Assembly: GCA_947623455.1 (NCBI GenBank)
Contig: OX392532.1
Location: forward strand, 8,622,501 to 8,686,500
From: Mimachlamys varia
Lineage: Eukaryota; Mollusca; Bivalvia; Pectinida; Pectinidae
Direction: 5' to 3'
Length of the DNA: 64,000 bases
Shown here piece after piece: positions 49,401 through 61,607 of this stretch. The position numbers and the translations under genes were made by a program. The notes below the pieces were generated by a model. It was not told where the DNA came from, did not search any database, and worked only from the letters and a program-made list of their open reading frames with translations. Every line of letters begins with the position of its first letter. Within the stretch, counting starts at the first letter, position 1.

Positions 49401-52385
49401 TAGCCGACATAACTAACCAGAACTCCTCGTGACAGACAGCCGAAATAACTAACCAGAACTCCCCTTGACAGATAGCCAACATAACTAACCAGAACTCCCC
49501 TTGACAGATAGCCGACATCACTAACCAGAACTCCCCTTGACAGATAGCCGACACAACTAACCAGAACTCCCCTTGACAGATAGCCGACATAGCTAACCAG
49601 AACTCTCCTTGACAGATAGCCGACATAACTAACCAGAACTCCCCTTGACAGATAGCCGACATAACTAACCAGATCTCCCCTTGACAGATAGCCGACATAA
49701 CTAACCAGAACTCCCCTTGACAGATAGCCGACATAACTAACCAGAACTCCCCTTGACAGATATCCGACATAACTAACCAGAACTCCCCTTGACAGATATC
49801 CGACATAACTAACCAGAACTCCCCATGACAGATATCCGACATAACTAACCAGAACTCCCCTTGACAGATATCCGATATAACTAACCAGAACTCTCCTTGA
49901 CAGATAGTCGACATAACTAACCAGAACTCTCCTTGACAGATAACCGACATAACTAACCAGAACTCCCCTTGACAGATAGTCGACATAACTAACCAGAACT
50001 CTCCTTGACAGATAACCGACATAACTAACCAGAACTCCCCTTGACAGATAGCCGATATAACTAACCAGGACTCTCCTTGACTGATATCTGGCATAACTAA
50101 CCACAACTCTCCTTGACAGATAGTCGACATAACTAACCAGAACTCCCCTTGACAAATAACCGACATAACTAACCAGAACTCTCCTTGACAGATAGTCGAC
50201 ATAACTAACCAGAACTCTCCTTGACAGATAACCGACATAACTAACCAGAACTCCCCATGACAGATATCCGACATAACTAACCAGAACTCCCCTTGACAGA
50301 TATCCGACATAACTAACCAGAACTCCCCATGACAGATATCCGACATAACTAACCAGAACTCCCCTTGACAGATAGCCGACATAACTAACCAGATCTCTCC
50401 TTGACAGATAGCCGACATAACTAACCTGATCTCTCCTTGACAAATAGCCGACATAACTAACCAGAACTCCCCTTGACAGATATCCGACATAACTAACCAG
50501 AACTCCCTTGAAAGATAGCCGACATAGCTAACCAGAACTCCCCTTGACAGATAGCCGACATAACTAACCTGATCTCTCCTTGACAAATAGCCGACATAAC
50601 TAACCAGAACTCCCCTTGACAGATATCCGACATAACTAACCAGAACTCCCCTTGACAGATAGCCAACATAACTAACCAGAACTCCCCTTGACAGATAGCC
50701 GACATAACTAACCAGAACTCTCCTTGACAGATAGCCGACATAACTAACCAGAACTCTCCTTTACAGATAGCCGACATAACTAACCAGAACTCCCCTTGAC
50801 AGATATCCGACATAACTAACCAGAACTCTCCTTGACAGATAGCCGACATAACTAACCTGATCTCTCCTTCGCGATAGCCGACATAACTAACCTGATCTCT
50901 CCTTGACAGATATCCGACATAACTAACCAGAACTCCTCGTGACAGATAGCCGACATAACTAACCAGAACTCTCCTTGACAGATATCCGACATAACTAACC
51001 AGAACTCCTCGTGACAGATATCCGACATAACTCGCCAGAACTCTCCTTGACAGATAGCCGACATAACTAACCAGAACTCTCCTTGACAGATAGTCGACAT
51101 AACTAACCAGATCTCCCCTTGACAGATAGCCGACATAACTAACCAGAACTCCCCTTGACAGATAGCCGACATAACTAACCAGAACTCCTCGTGACAGATA
51201 GCCGACATAACTAACCAGATCTCCCCTTGACAGATAGCCGACATAACTAACCAGAACTCCTCGTGACAGATAGCCGACATAACTAACCAGATCTCCCCTT
51301 GACAGATAGCCGACATAACTAACCAGAACTCCCCATGACAGATATCCGATATAACTAACCAGAACTCCCCATGACAGATATCCGACATAACTAACCAGAA
51401 CTCCCCATGACAGATATCCGACATAACTAACCAGAACTCCCCTTGACAGATAGCCGACATAACTAACCAGAACTCCCCTTGACAGATATCCGACATAACT
51501 AACCAGAACTCCCCTTGACAGATAGCCGACATAACTAACCAGAACTCCCCATGACAGATATCCGACATAACTAACCAGAACTCCCCTTGACAGATAGCCG
51601 ACATAACTAACCAGATCTCTCCTTGACAGATAGCCGACATAACTAACCTGATCTCTCCTTGACAAATAGCCGACATAACTAACCAGAACTCCCCTTGACA
51701 GATATCCGACATAACTAACCAGAACTCCCCTTGAAAGATAGCCGACATAGCTAACCAGAACTCCCCATGACAGATAGCCGACATAACTAACCTGATCTCT
51801 CCTTGACAAATAGCCGACATAACTAACCAGAACTCCCCTTGACAGATATCCGACATAACTAACCTGATCTCTCCTTGACAAATAGCCGACATAACTAACC
51901 AGAACTCCCCTTGACAGATATCCGACATAACTAACCAGAACTCCCCTTGACAGATATCCGACATAACTAACCAGAACTCTCCTTGACAGATAGCCGACAT
52001 AACTAACCTGATCTCTCCTTGACAGATAGCCGACATAACTAACCTGATCTCTCCTTGACAGATATCCGACATAACTAACCAGAACTCCTCGTGACAGATA
52101 GCCGACATAACTAACCAGAACTCTCCTTGACAGATAGCCGACATAACTAACCAGAACTCCTCGTGACAGATAGCCGACATAACTAACCAGAACTCTCCTT
52201 GACAGATAGCCGACATAACTAACCAGAACTCCTCGTGACAGATATCCGACATAACTAACCAGAACTCCCCTTGACAGATATCCGACATAACTAACCAGAA
52301 CTCCCCTTGACAGATAGCCGACATAACTAACCAGAACTCTCCTTGACAGATAATCGACATAACTAACCAGAACTCCCCTTAACAG
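46485..52385. repeat. 36-bp satellite, about 163 copies (5.9 kb)
   Basis: Largest array of the window. The monomer is CATAACTAACCAGAACTCCC plus CTTGACAGATAGCCGA. Variants include CTCCTT, CCTCGTGA, CCCATGA, CAGATCTCC, CCTGATCTCTCC, GATATCCGA and TTTACAG. Higher-order structure is evident: a run with GCCAAC, CATCAC, CACAAC, CATAGC recurs at 49187 and 49475 (288 bp, 8 units), and an AGATCTCTCC junction recurs at 48916 and 50392 (1476 bp, 41 units) and again near 51614. A one-base loss near 50508 and an indel near 50870 shift the register. The minus strand stays open for 1341 codons only because 36 is a multiple of three. Confidence 0.97.
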
Positions 52386-54735
52386 AGAAGAATATGAAGA
52401 GTGGGCGATGTTTAAAGTTTGAGGTAAATAGTTATTCCAGTAAAATTAGGATGGTTACTGCTGATAATGCATTAATGTTTTGCGAACAGATCGCTGTACA
52501 CTGACATCTAAGATGAATTGTAGCGTTTCAAGGATTTCCATACAAAGCGTCACTCACTAACATGACTTTTACAAATACACCCTACTTCTGTAATGTTCTG
52601 AGAGTGACGTCACCAAAGGTTCTTGTGCTTTTTTGTTTAGTTTTCAATCAATATCCTTCAAAGCATTAATCTGTTATTTGGAGATGTGGCTTCTTTGCGG
52701 TCTGAGATAAGGAGATGGAGTCTAATCTGGGAATGTATGTACACAGTCGCTGTACATCATCCGTCAGCAGTCCCCAATACCAGTTCATTACAACGCCAAA
52801 TTGCTTGCGCAAAGCATGAACACAAATACAGACCTGTGCTGGTAATTTGTGCACGAGGCCTATTGGTATGACGTACAATAAAGCTGAAGTTTGAGGAGAT
52901 TGTAGATAACATGACAGACACGGAAACATTGTTGTTTTTTACACAACCAAACATGGTGTAACGATGGTAGGCCTCGGAGTCCGTGTCTGTGTGTTTGGCT
53001 TGATTTCCCTAGCCGTCCGAGACCCAGGCCTACCCCAGACCTCGTGTATGTACCGGGATACACAGGAACTATTGCCGCGGTAATTAGACGTAGCTGTGTG
53101 TTTTTACAGAGTCTCGGCGTTACACGCTAACCCATATTGGGAAGCATATTATCTCGATCCCGTCACTTTTGGCCCGGTTCTATCACTGAGAAACGTAATC
53201 TTGTGTAGCGGGATGCGTTTTGCCCATTCAGAAAAAAAACATATTATGAATATGTCTCTTAAAAGGCTGATTTAAACGCTATATTGGAAAAAGAAAAAAA
53301 AAGTCTTAATAAACATTCCGCCAGATACATATTGCATGTCGGTATTTCAGTTTTTAAACGGATCATGAATCTTTTTTTGTCGTGAATTTGCCGAGCCGTT
53401 GACCTGCTCCTCCCTAAGTACCTTTACGGGTTACCGTATTATTATACTCCCACGACCAAGTCATCGAGGGTACACAGGGATCTGCCAATACGTAATTAGA
53501 TATCTTTGTTCCTTCGTGCGTGTCCCAAATTACGTCACCACCATACTAGGTCACTGTTACTATAAATAGAATTTTGTGTTACCACTCTACAGACATTATT
53601 TCGTAACCTATTGTCATGACATTCAAAAACATCACATTATTGTACGAATTTGCGTTTGAAAGACAAAGAAACTCTTGAAGAAAAAGTATGAAACCAGGTG
53701 TTCCGGAACGGTTAGCGTTTTCTCCTTTATCGATATACTGCATGTCAATCTAATGGACATTGCTGATCATCTTACAGATACAGATAAATGGCCTGAATTT
53801 GAAGCTCAAGAGGGTATACTAGATTGATTCATATGGTCAATAATTTTCCTACCTATTTGATATAAAATTGACAGACCTAGATATGTTTTCCAGCTCGCTC
53901 ATCAGAACGTTAAAAAGCCGGCAATGGAAGAGACACAGTCTCACCACCTAACTGAAATATAGTATTTCATCCTTCAAAACAATCGAAAGTACATAAGTAG
54001 GGTTACAATTTATATCAAATAGTTTTATCAGTTTGTTTTGTTATTTTGATCAGCTGCATATCATATTAATCAAATGGGAAGATCTAACGACTTAACCAAA
54101 CGGTCCTAAATTGTCGATAGGTGGTCAAACAACACAAACAAATTAACCAAACAAATCTCCAGATCCCGCTCCTAGCATCCGGGCCAACAAGAGTGATAAG
54201 CAACAGTTGGAAATTGCTATTGTAGAAAGAAAGTACATGTTATATCAAATCTACAATACATGAACACTTACGATTTCAACAAAATCTAATTGTGACAAGT
54301 CTCATAACATAGGTTCCCAAAACTAGCCTTACATCGCCGATGATATATTGTATGTACTCGCGATGCGATGTTACACCTACGTACCGAGTGTGTTCGAAAT
54401 CGGATACAATCGGATTCGACCAATCAGAAGTCCAACTTGTCCATGCCGGTAACGGAAGTGACCGTTTGAAGTGGCATTTCAAGCCTGCACATCAACACCG
54501 AGCAAAACATAATAAAACATCGTATCATATTAACACATGTAAAGCCACATTTTTTGTAAAGTTTTGCTTAAATACGAACAACAGTTTCTGTGAAGATGAA
54601 AAACGGAAAACAGTGAGCATATCGCAATGGACTGTATGAACTATGCTGGATAATGAATGAGGCATTTTAGGTCCTTCCGCAAACTTCAGAACCGTTTTAA
54701 AGATTCATCTTGCAAACAATGAAGCAGCATTTTAT
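52386..54735. other. No recognised gene
   Basis: Unique sequence. A CRE-type TGACGTCA occurs near 52604. Open frames at 52666-53063 (minus) overlap one another in different registers and show no family features; the frame at 54340-54639 (plus) has none either. Confidence 0.45.
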
Positions 54736-55075
54736 GAGCATCATTTAGCTTGTGTCATTGGTGTAACACGTGATCACTGCACGCACCTCGCACACATCAT
54801 TTAGCTTGTGCCATTAGTGTAACACGTGATCAGGCACGCACCTCGTACACATCAATTAGATTTTGCCATTGGTGTAACACGTGATCAGGCACGCACCTCG
54901 TACACATCAATTAGATTTTGCCATTGGTGTAACACGTGATCAGGCACGCACCTCGTACACATCAATTAGATTTTGCCATTGGTGTAACACGTGATCAGGC
55001 ACGCACCTCGTACACATTAATTTTAGATTTTGCCATTGGTGTAACACGTGATCACTGCGTTCCTCCATCCCTTAA
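54736..55075. repeat. 55-bp minisatellite, about six copies, with CACGTG
   Basis: Units of about 55 bp containing CCATTGGTGTAACACGTGAT. The first two copies are divergent (ATTTAGCTTGTGTCATT), the middle three nearly identical. Every copy carries the overlapping palindromes CACGTG and TGATCA. Confidence 0.9.
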
Positions 55076-57345
55076 ATTATTGCACATGCACTGCTTTTTT
55101 CTGTTTATTCTGAAAGTTTTTCTGAGTCCTCATCACTTTAAAATATTTTGACTTGGAATCAAGGGGCCAATGGTCTCTCCCCATCAAATTGTCTGTTATA
55201 ATTGAATCTGAACATTTTGCAAAAGTATTTCTTATTCCGTTTGTTTATAAACATGTTTGCTGCATCTGAGGTGATGGGGGCATTATGCTTATGTCTGGGA
55301 TATATATTAATACTGAAGTTCTCTAAACTTGACAAACACGCCGTGAAGTTGTTAACGTACCATATCGACGTAGTAAGTACGTAACCACCGACTAGAACAG
55401 CGATCTAACGCTGTGGTCTGCAACGTCGCTCTCCACTCAGTGCCACACCTGTCTGGTCTTGCAGGGTCCTTGCTCGACCACACCATTTATACGTTTTTAT
55501 CTCTAAATATCTCAGAATTCGACTACTTCCTTTAAGCCTGTAGAGACAAAACGACCCCGTACCTTTCTACCAGGTGTAATTACGATACAAACTGTAAATC
55601 GTGTCGAAAATACAATGGTAGACAAATCGAACAATGCATTTTTGAGTAATGACACAACACTAGACAGCAGGTTTGTATATTGTGTGTTGACTTGGTCGTT
55701 AGCCTACTACCTACTCGCTAACACTGGTGCTGTTGTTTTGGTGTCCTTGAGAAATGGGTTCCTCTATACAATATCTACCTGTCCTTACGTTTTTATACTC
55801 TGGGTTTCAAATTATCTTGTATTGAATGACGATGTAATACTGTAATTAGGCATGCAGCTATACAAATAATTCAATAAACTTGACGCTGACACAAATCACT
55901 GACCCAGATGTAAAGAAAAGATGAGGTCACATTCCGTTAGATATAGCTCTATTGATTATAGAGGAGCTGTTTTTATTACGTCTGGAAGTGTCTCCATGTC
56001 CGGCTGCCATGTTGATGTCAGGTTCAGTTTCGCTACACCCTATTGTTGAATGTCTTACCTGATTTAACTAGAAACAACACGGATCGTGTCCTTTCTCTTA
56101 TACGTATCGCTGTATTGCAATGACTAATAAGATATGTATCAATAAGCCTTTATACGATACTGTCCCGGATGCTGTGGGGTTTTAAAAGCTGACAATACCT
56201 GTAATTTTACCTGTCGTCTACATCTGGTAAGTAAACAACAAAGGTTGACTGTGGATACAGGCGTATTATGTACGGGGCATACCACTTTACAGGTAGGACA
56301 TGCTACTGAGGAGAAAGGTACAAATAATTTGTCCCGGTGAGTACAGATTCGGCAACACAAGGACACGAGACGCAAGATGGTGTAAAAGGGCGTCATGTAG
56401 AACAGGTGAGCTGGAATTGACCAAAGATAGGACAATCATGTATATGTGGCCTGAGATATAATAACGACGAATTGAAGCCATCCTAACTGCCACTGGATCT
56501 GGGAGACAGGTGAGGCGGACGTAATTTGGCAGGTAAAATAGGTAACATTGCCTTCAAGGCTTATACTAGTATTGACTTTGACATATTTTGAAAGTACAGA
56601 AGGCCAAAATGCTGGAAAATGTACATTTAAATATGAGTTTCATCGTTAAGTGTTTTATATTTTGATGTTACTAAAATATACAAAGTAAACCACTGCTTTC
56701 GAGTCAAAAATATGTCCAATTTTCCCGATGTTTCGGACTAGAGGTGTTCATCACTGATTAACTTTAATGACACCTACTAAAACTATGGTCACCTGGCCGC
56801 AGTGTATACTTACATCAGGATAAATAATTGCCAATTAATTAATTAAAAAACTGCCAGCAATTTCTCAGATTTTAAAGTTTCATTTCAAGCAATTCGAATG
56901 CGGATAGAGAGAAAATGGACCGCTCCCTGTCATCACTATGAAATATTAAGTAAGACAATTAGCATATCTTTAAAAAATGTTTACAGCTCCTATGACACGG
57001 CTACCATCTGGTACAATCTAGAGGCAGACTCTTTATTCCTCTTTGTGGTAACGCGTGCCTGATAGACCGTATAATTAGTGTTTTCTACATGACATTGTTC
57101 CTGACCTAATACTTTACACAGTGTTTTAAAAAAACTTTCTTTATTTACAGAAATGTTGGTCTTTCTGAATCTGCCAACCGTGACGATATGAGTTGATATG
57201 GGGGAAACGACGTGTACATTCGGACAAAAAAGGTGTTTGAAAGAAGTGCAGAACACAACTGTCATTTAAACGACCACCTCGGTCGGGCATACACGGACCG
57301 CGTGATACTAGTGGAACGTCACAATTACTTTTTATACCACATACA
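55076..57345. other. Upstream region of the membrane-protein gene; no other gene recognised
   Basis: Short open frames only, without domain features. Close to the gene, TTTTTATACC at about 57331-57340 is a weak TATA-like sequence, but it lies only a few bases before the ATG and would leave almost no 5' UTR. The transcription start is therefore unknown. Confidence 0.4.
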
Positions 57346-58599
57346 ATGGCTGTAAATAAATGTAAGCTCGTGATTTATATAGTCGACATACTGTCAAGGA
57401 CATTTGACCTTTTATGTGATTGGTTGATCTATTACGAGGTTACCGGTCTGGAACAAGGTCTCGTTTTTGGCCCATTTTCTGAAGGCCTTGAGCTATCCCT
57501 CCTAGTGTTCTGTTGTATTGGGAGCACCGCCTACATCCTGGACTTAGTTCTTGGGCTGGTGGATCTAAAGCGCGAGGATTATCTCCCTGAATGGTTACTA
57601 GATGGCGTACACGTCGTGTCAATATGGTTTGCGGACGTGCCCCAAATAGCAATCAATGTGTATATAGCGGGCTGCAGGGAGGAGGCGATCAGTATCCTTC
57701 AAATGGCCAAAGCCATAGCAACGCTTGTTGAGGTTCTCACCAACATAGGCATTGCCATCGCAAAATCGTGCTACTCCAAGTTTAAGAGCAAGAAAACTGA
57801 GCGGAAGGGGGCATGTCTGAAGGTGTTTATTGGTATCGGTCTGGCAATGACGTTTGTAGGGTCAATAATGGTATTCGGCCTGACCCATTTCTATCTGGAC
57901 ACCGATAACGTCGTACAGTTTTACAGTCCCAAAAGTTTTGATAGTGACAAATATGATTCACACAAGTATCTCAACAGGTCCGGCATCAGTATGAACTTTG
58001 ACCCCGGTCAAAGCACCAGTGTTACAATGAACGCGGGCCAATGGATAAAATTAGCAGATATAACGGATGTCACTTCCGGTACGTCTCGAACAGTTGTTGT
58101 CAGTGTGAAATATAATACAGGTCCTAACACCAGAATCTGGATTCAATCTACCACGTTGTCTGATCTGACCGCTCCAGAAAAATCCTCTTGTTACGACATA
58201 TCCACAACTCCGTTCACGGTTGTGACGTCATGCTCGACCGACTTGCCTGCTACAGCTGTCACAACTTCAGTCGTGTTCAAGTTTGTGTACCAAGTCCCGA
58301 GCAGCGCTACCCCCTTAGGAGACATTACATACAATTTCCGGTTGTATGAAGGCAACTGTGTCTCGACTGCTAACAGTCTCCAGTTTTCTCTCGGCTACTC
58401 TAATGTTGTGTCCGGTGTTGACAACTCGCTCCCCGTGGAGGCGTTGTCAGCAACTACTGGCCAGTACTACGTCACTGGGACCTCACTACAAGGTATATCG
58501 GAGGCATGGAAGACTGGGCAGTTTGGATGCGAATCTACAGGGAGTGCTGCGCCCAAACTTGACACGACCATCACAGTTTCCTGTGTAACGTGGACATAA
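57346..58599 (+). CDS. Single-exon multi-pass membrane protein of unknown function, 417 residues
   Basis: An uninterrupted 417-codon frame whose codon use and composition look like a real protein. I do not recognise the family. Hydrophobic segments lie at about 8-30 (with charges, possibly amphipathic), 48-72, 86-109, 113-139 and 158-183. A basic stretch, KFKSKKTERK (145-154), precedes the last one, suggesting a cytoplasmic loop. Residues 185-417 form a long hydrophilic tail rich in Ser/Thr/Val with beta-like character, one N-glycosylation sequon (Asn210-Arg-Ser) and scattered cysteines (282, 296, 338, 395, 413). This suggests an extracellular beta-sandwich-type domain anchored by a membrane bundle. 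The ATG context (ACAATGG, A at -3, G at +4) is good and no intron signals are needed. No clear AATAAA follows closely. A retrocopy origin is possible. Neighbours are repeats, so context gives no clue to the role. Confidence 0.8.
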   Translation: MAVNKCKLVIYIVDILSRTFDLLCDWLIYYEVTGLEQGLVFGPFSEGLELSLLVFCCIGSTAYILDLVLGLVDLKREDYLPEWLLDGVHVVSIWFADVPQIAINVYIAGCREEAISILQMAKAIATLVEVLTNIGIAIAKSCYSKFKSKKTERKGACLKVFIGIGLAMTFVGSIMVFGLTHFYLDTDNVVQFYSPKSFDSDKYDSHKYLNRSGISMNFDPGQSTSVTMNAGQWIKLADITDVTSGTSRTVVVSVKYNTGPNTRIWIQSTTLSDLTAPEKSSCYDISTTPFTVVTSCSTDLPATAVTTSVVFKFVYQVPSSATPLGDITYNFRLYEGNCVSTANSLQFSLGYSNVVSGVDNSLPVEALSATTGQYYVTGTSLQGISEAWKTGQFGCESTGSAAPKLDTTITVSCVTWT

Positions 58600-58964
58600 T
58601 ACCTTGTTCCTCATACATATAAAGATGACTCAGGTAATTGCCAAGGATAGCGTTTACCGTCCTTACTGACCTGTAAATAGGACATTAGATTTTATACAGC
58701 CAACTAAAACACATACCAGATTGGCAAGACACACTCTCAGAGAGATTATTATTAAGTAATTCGGTAGAACGGAGGATTAGCAAATCAGAGGTCCCAAGTT
58801 CGACTCCATGCAGAGGCATTTAAACATAATCTCCGTTTCTTTATTGCATTTGTATCATAAATAATGGTACATTCTCAAATCTCACACGAAGTAAATAGTT
58901 TTAAATGAACACGTATATAATGTGCACTCGCAGAAACTAAAGGAAATGTTACAGTCGTAGAACT
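58600..58964. other. Downstream region of the membrane-protein gene
   Basis: Presumed 3' UTR and spacer. No canonical AATAAA is seen close to the stop. A tRNA-like segment at 58754-58818 is listed separately. Confidence 0.4.
58754..58818 (+). mobile_element. Degenerate tRNA-like segment (SINE head or tRNA relic)
   Basis: GGTAGAACGGAGGATTAGC resembles a D-arm to anticodon region, and AAGTTCGACTCCATGC resembles a B box/T-arm at the expected spacing. An AGC triplet sits where an Ala anticodon would lie. The acceptor stem does not pair convincingly, so it is not called as a functional tRNA. Confidence 0.3.
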
Positions 58965-60012
58965 TACCCTGTGCTATTAGAAATAGCGTAACGATTTCAG
59001 AGACAGCATGAGGATATTAGAAATAGCGTAACGATTTCAGAGACAGCATGAGGCTATTAGAAATAGCGTAACGATTTCAGAGACAGCATGAGGCTATTAG
59101 AAATAGCGTAACACTTCCAGATACCACGAGGCTATTAGAAATATCGTAACACTTCCAGACACCACGAGGCTATTAGAAAGATCGTAACACTTCCAGACAC
59201 CACGAGGCTATTAGAAATAGCGTAACACTTCCAGACACCACGAGGCTATTAGAAATAGCGTAACACTCCCAGACACCAGGGGGCTATTAGAAATAGTCTA
59301 ACGCTTCCAGATACCACGAGGCTATTAGAAAGATCGTAACACTTCCAGACACCACAAGGCTATTAGAAATAGCGTAACACTTCCAGACACCACGAGGCTA
59401 TTAGAAATAGCGTAACACTCCCAGACACCAGGGGGCTATTAGAAATAGTCTAACGCTTCCAGATACCACGAGGCTATTAGAAAGATCGTAACACTTTCAG
59501 ACACCACAAGGCTATTAGAAATAGCGTAACACTTCCAGACACCACGAGGCTAATGGAAATAGCGTAACGATTTCAGCGACAGTGTCATGCTGTTAAAAAA
59601 GTGTAAAGATTTTGGACAGTACCAAGCTATAAGACATATTGTAACGATTTCAGAGACAGTGTCAAACTATTAGAAATATCGTAACACTTCCAGACACCAT
59701 GAAGCTATTAGAAATATCGTAACACTTCCAGACACCACGAGGCTATTGGAAATAGCGTAACGATTTCTGCGACAGTGTCAGGATATTAAAAAAGTGTAAA
59801 GATTTTGAACAGTACCAAGCTATAAGACATATTGTAACGATTTCAGAGACAGTTTCAGGCTATTAGAAATACCGTAACACTTCCAGATACCACGAGGCTA
59901 TTAGAAATATCGTAACACTTCCAGACACCACAAGGCTATTAGAAATAGCGTAACACTCCCAGACACCAGGGGGCTATTAGAAATAGTGTAACACTTCCAG
60001 ATACCACGCTAT
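58965..60012. repeat. 38-bp minisatellite (with 40-bp variants), about 27 copies
   Basis: Units such as GAGGCTATTAGAAATAGCGT plus AACACTTCCAGACACCAC. Leftmost and some internal copies are 40 bp with AACGATTTCAGAGACAGC. Each unit holds the small hairpin GCTATT-AGA-AATAGC. A four-unit block (152 bp) recurs: GGGCTATT at 59281 and 59433. Divergent copies with TAAAGATTTTG occur near 59600 and 59800. Confidence 0.93.
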
Positions 60013-60356
60013 TAGAATAGTATAAATGAAAGACATACGTGATCAAACTGTTAGACTTACATAGTGGTAATTCCTACGATGTTAAATATTCAGACAACAC
60101 ACGACTTTTAGAGATAGTTGTCGATTTGTTAAGACATGCTGTCACTGTAGAGGACATGGGCATAATGTAAGATACGTGCCATAACTTTAATCTGAAATAT
60201 ATAAATATGTCGCGTACAGAAAAAAGTATAATGAGCTCGGTTTGTTGCCACCTTTGGTAATTAGTGAACTTTGTAAAGACCGCTTACTTCACATGAATGA
60301 ACCCTATTTATTACATTTTTACCAGTGAAATATCGAAAATCATTCATTCTATAAAA

Positions 60357-60386
60357 GTGATATTTTTCACTAGTGAGAAATATTAC
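60357..60386. repeat. 30-bp near-palindrome
   Basis: GTGATATTTTTCACTAGTGA followed by GAAATATTAC is self-complementary apart from two mismatched pairs, centred on CACTAGTG. It shares the TTTTTCACT word with the loop of the hairpin at 60488-60624, so both may be parts of one older element. Confidence 0.7.
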
Positions 60387-60487
60387 TTTTTCTGCTTTGA
60401 CCATCAGAACGCTGCTTACAAATGACGTTTGGAAAAATCAAAAGCTGCCACTGTATTTTTTTTTGCTATAAAAATGTAATGAACAGA

Positions 60488-60624
60488 ATATCTAACAGTA
60501 TCTTCAGTAATACCAAACATATTTCACTCGTGTGGTTAATATTTTGATATTTTTCACTCGTGCGCAAAATATTAGCCCCACCTCGTGAAACATATTTGGT
60601 ATTACTGAAGACACTGTTAGATAT
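60488..60624. mobile_element. 137-bp foldback hairpin with 40-bp arms
   Basis: The left arm 60488-60527 and right arm 60585-60624 are reverse complements with three mismatches. Arm words include CTTCAGTAATACCAAA. The 57-base loop contains TTTTTCACTCGTGCG, and CACTCGTG also follows the left arm. This is a MITE or foldback element candidate, or a source of hairpin RNA if transcribed. Confidence 0.75.
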
Positions 60625-61050
60625 CCTCTATATCGTTGTAGCTCAGAGGGAATAATTACTTACAACTGAGCGTCCAAATACATATATATATCTGCGAGGT
60701 TTGTCATTGGTTTCAGACTTTACAATAAACCCTGTTTTGTTTATCAATGGTGCCAGATTAACAATAAAACCTTCTGAAGTTACCTTTAACGGTTATTGTT
60801 TATTGTTGAACACGGAGACAACTTTAGGAGTTCTTCGTCGGTACTTTAAATTTTAGTCTGGTGTTTGTGCAGTTATTTTAAGATGTTACGGTAAGAAATA
60901 AACCAGAATAAAGTCAACAAAATAACGAAAATTTTATTTATTTTCAAGTAGATAATAAATATTACATTTATATCAAATGTAACTACACATACCAATTACT
61001 CCGAATATAATAAAAGCAACTGTGCTCACAATTCCTAAGTGGTGCGAAAC

Positions 61051-61170
61051 GGTAATGTCAAATTTAATATCCCGCGACATGGTAAATTCAAATTTAATAT
61101 CCCGCGACATGGTAAATTCAAATTTAATATCCCGCGACATGGTAAATTCAAATTTAATATCCCGCGACAT
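61051..61170. repeat. 30-bp minisatellite, exactly four copies
   Basis: Units GGTAAATTCAAATTTAATAT plus CCCGCGACAT at 61051, 61081, 61111 and 61141. The first differs only by TGTC for ATTC. The period of 30 keeps short frames open on both strands; no gene is implied. Confidence 0.97.
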
Positions 61171-61607
61171 GCCCTACTCCGACAAGATGATGGAGTTACA
61201 ATCTGGATAAGGCAAATAAAAACCATTGCTCTGGATTAAGTACCTACAATGTTCTTCTTAGTATAAAGCATATCTGTCCATAGTACACACTGAGGGTTTC
61301 CAGAATATTCTTCAACTCAAGTTTCCTTAATGTTCTTTACTTCATTTAAAGATTGTTCTTGTTTCTTTCGTCAGTTTCTGTTTACTAGAGACAAAAATCC
61401 CTATTGTTTCGCACTATTTGCACTGGTCTTCTAGTAATGAAAGGATGACGTAACACATGATAGATACAGTGTGCCTAACAATAACTGTTTCGTCCTTCTA
61501 GGACTCTTCAGTGATGCCAGGGACCAAAAGGTGGGAATCCAAATGAAAAGTTTGTAATTCAATAATACAGGTTATCTTGAGTTGTCTTAAACCTAAATCT
61601 CTATTAC
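61171..61607. other. No recognised feature
   Basis: Unique AT-rich spacer between the 30-bp minisatellite and the composite element. No open frame or RNA gene is visible. Confidence 0.45.

Larger units (their letters stand above)
60013..61050. other. Spacer with two hairpin elements, no gene
   Basis: Unique AT-rich sequence. The near-palindrome at 60357-60386 and the large hairpin at 60488-60624 are listed separately. No recognisable open frame is present. Confidence 0.45.

Noticed and set aside
46561..50586. 1341-codon open frame on the minus strand
   Set aside because: It is a 12-residue repeat generated by the 36-bp satellite. The same array is open in other registers, indels break it, and no start, splice or domain evidence exists.
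57440..57652. Minus-strand 70-codon frame, and the plus-strand frame at 58346-58588
   Set aside because: Shadows of the 417-codon membrane-protein gene in other registers.
58754..58818. Functional tRNA-Ala gene
   Set aside because: B-box and anticodon-like positions are present, but the acceptor stem does not pair and the A box is poor; kept only as a tRNA-like relic.
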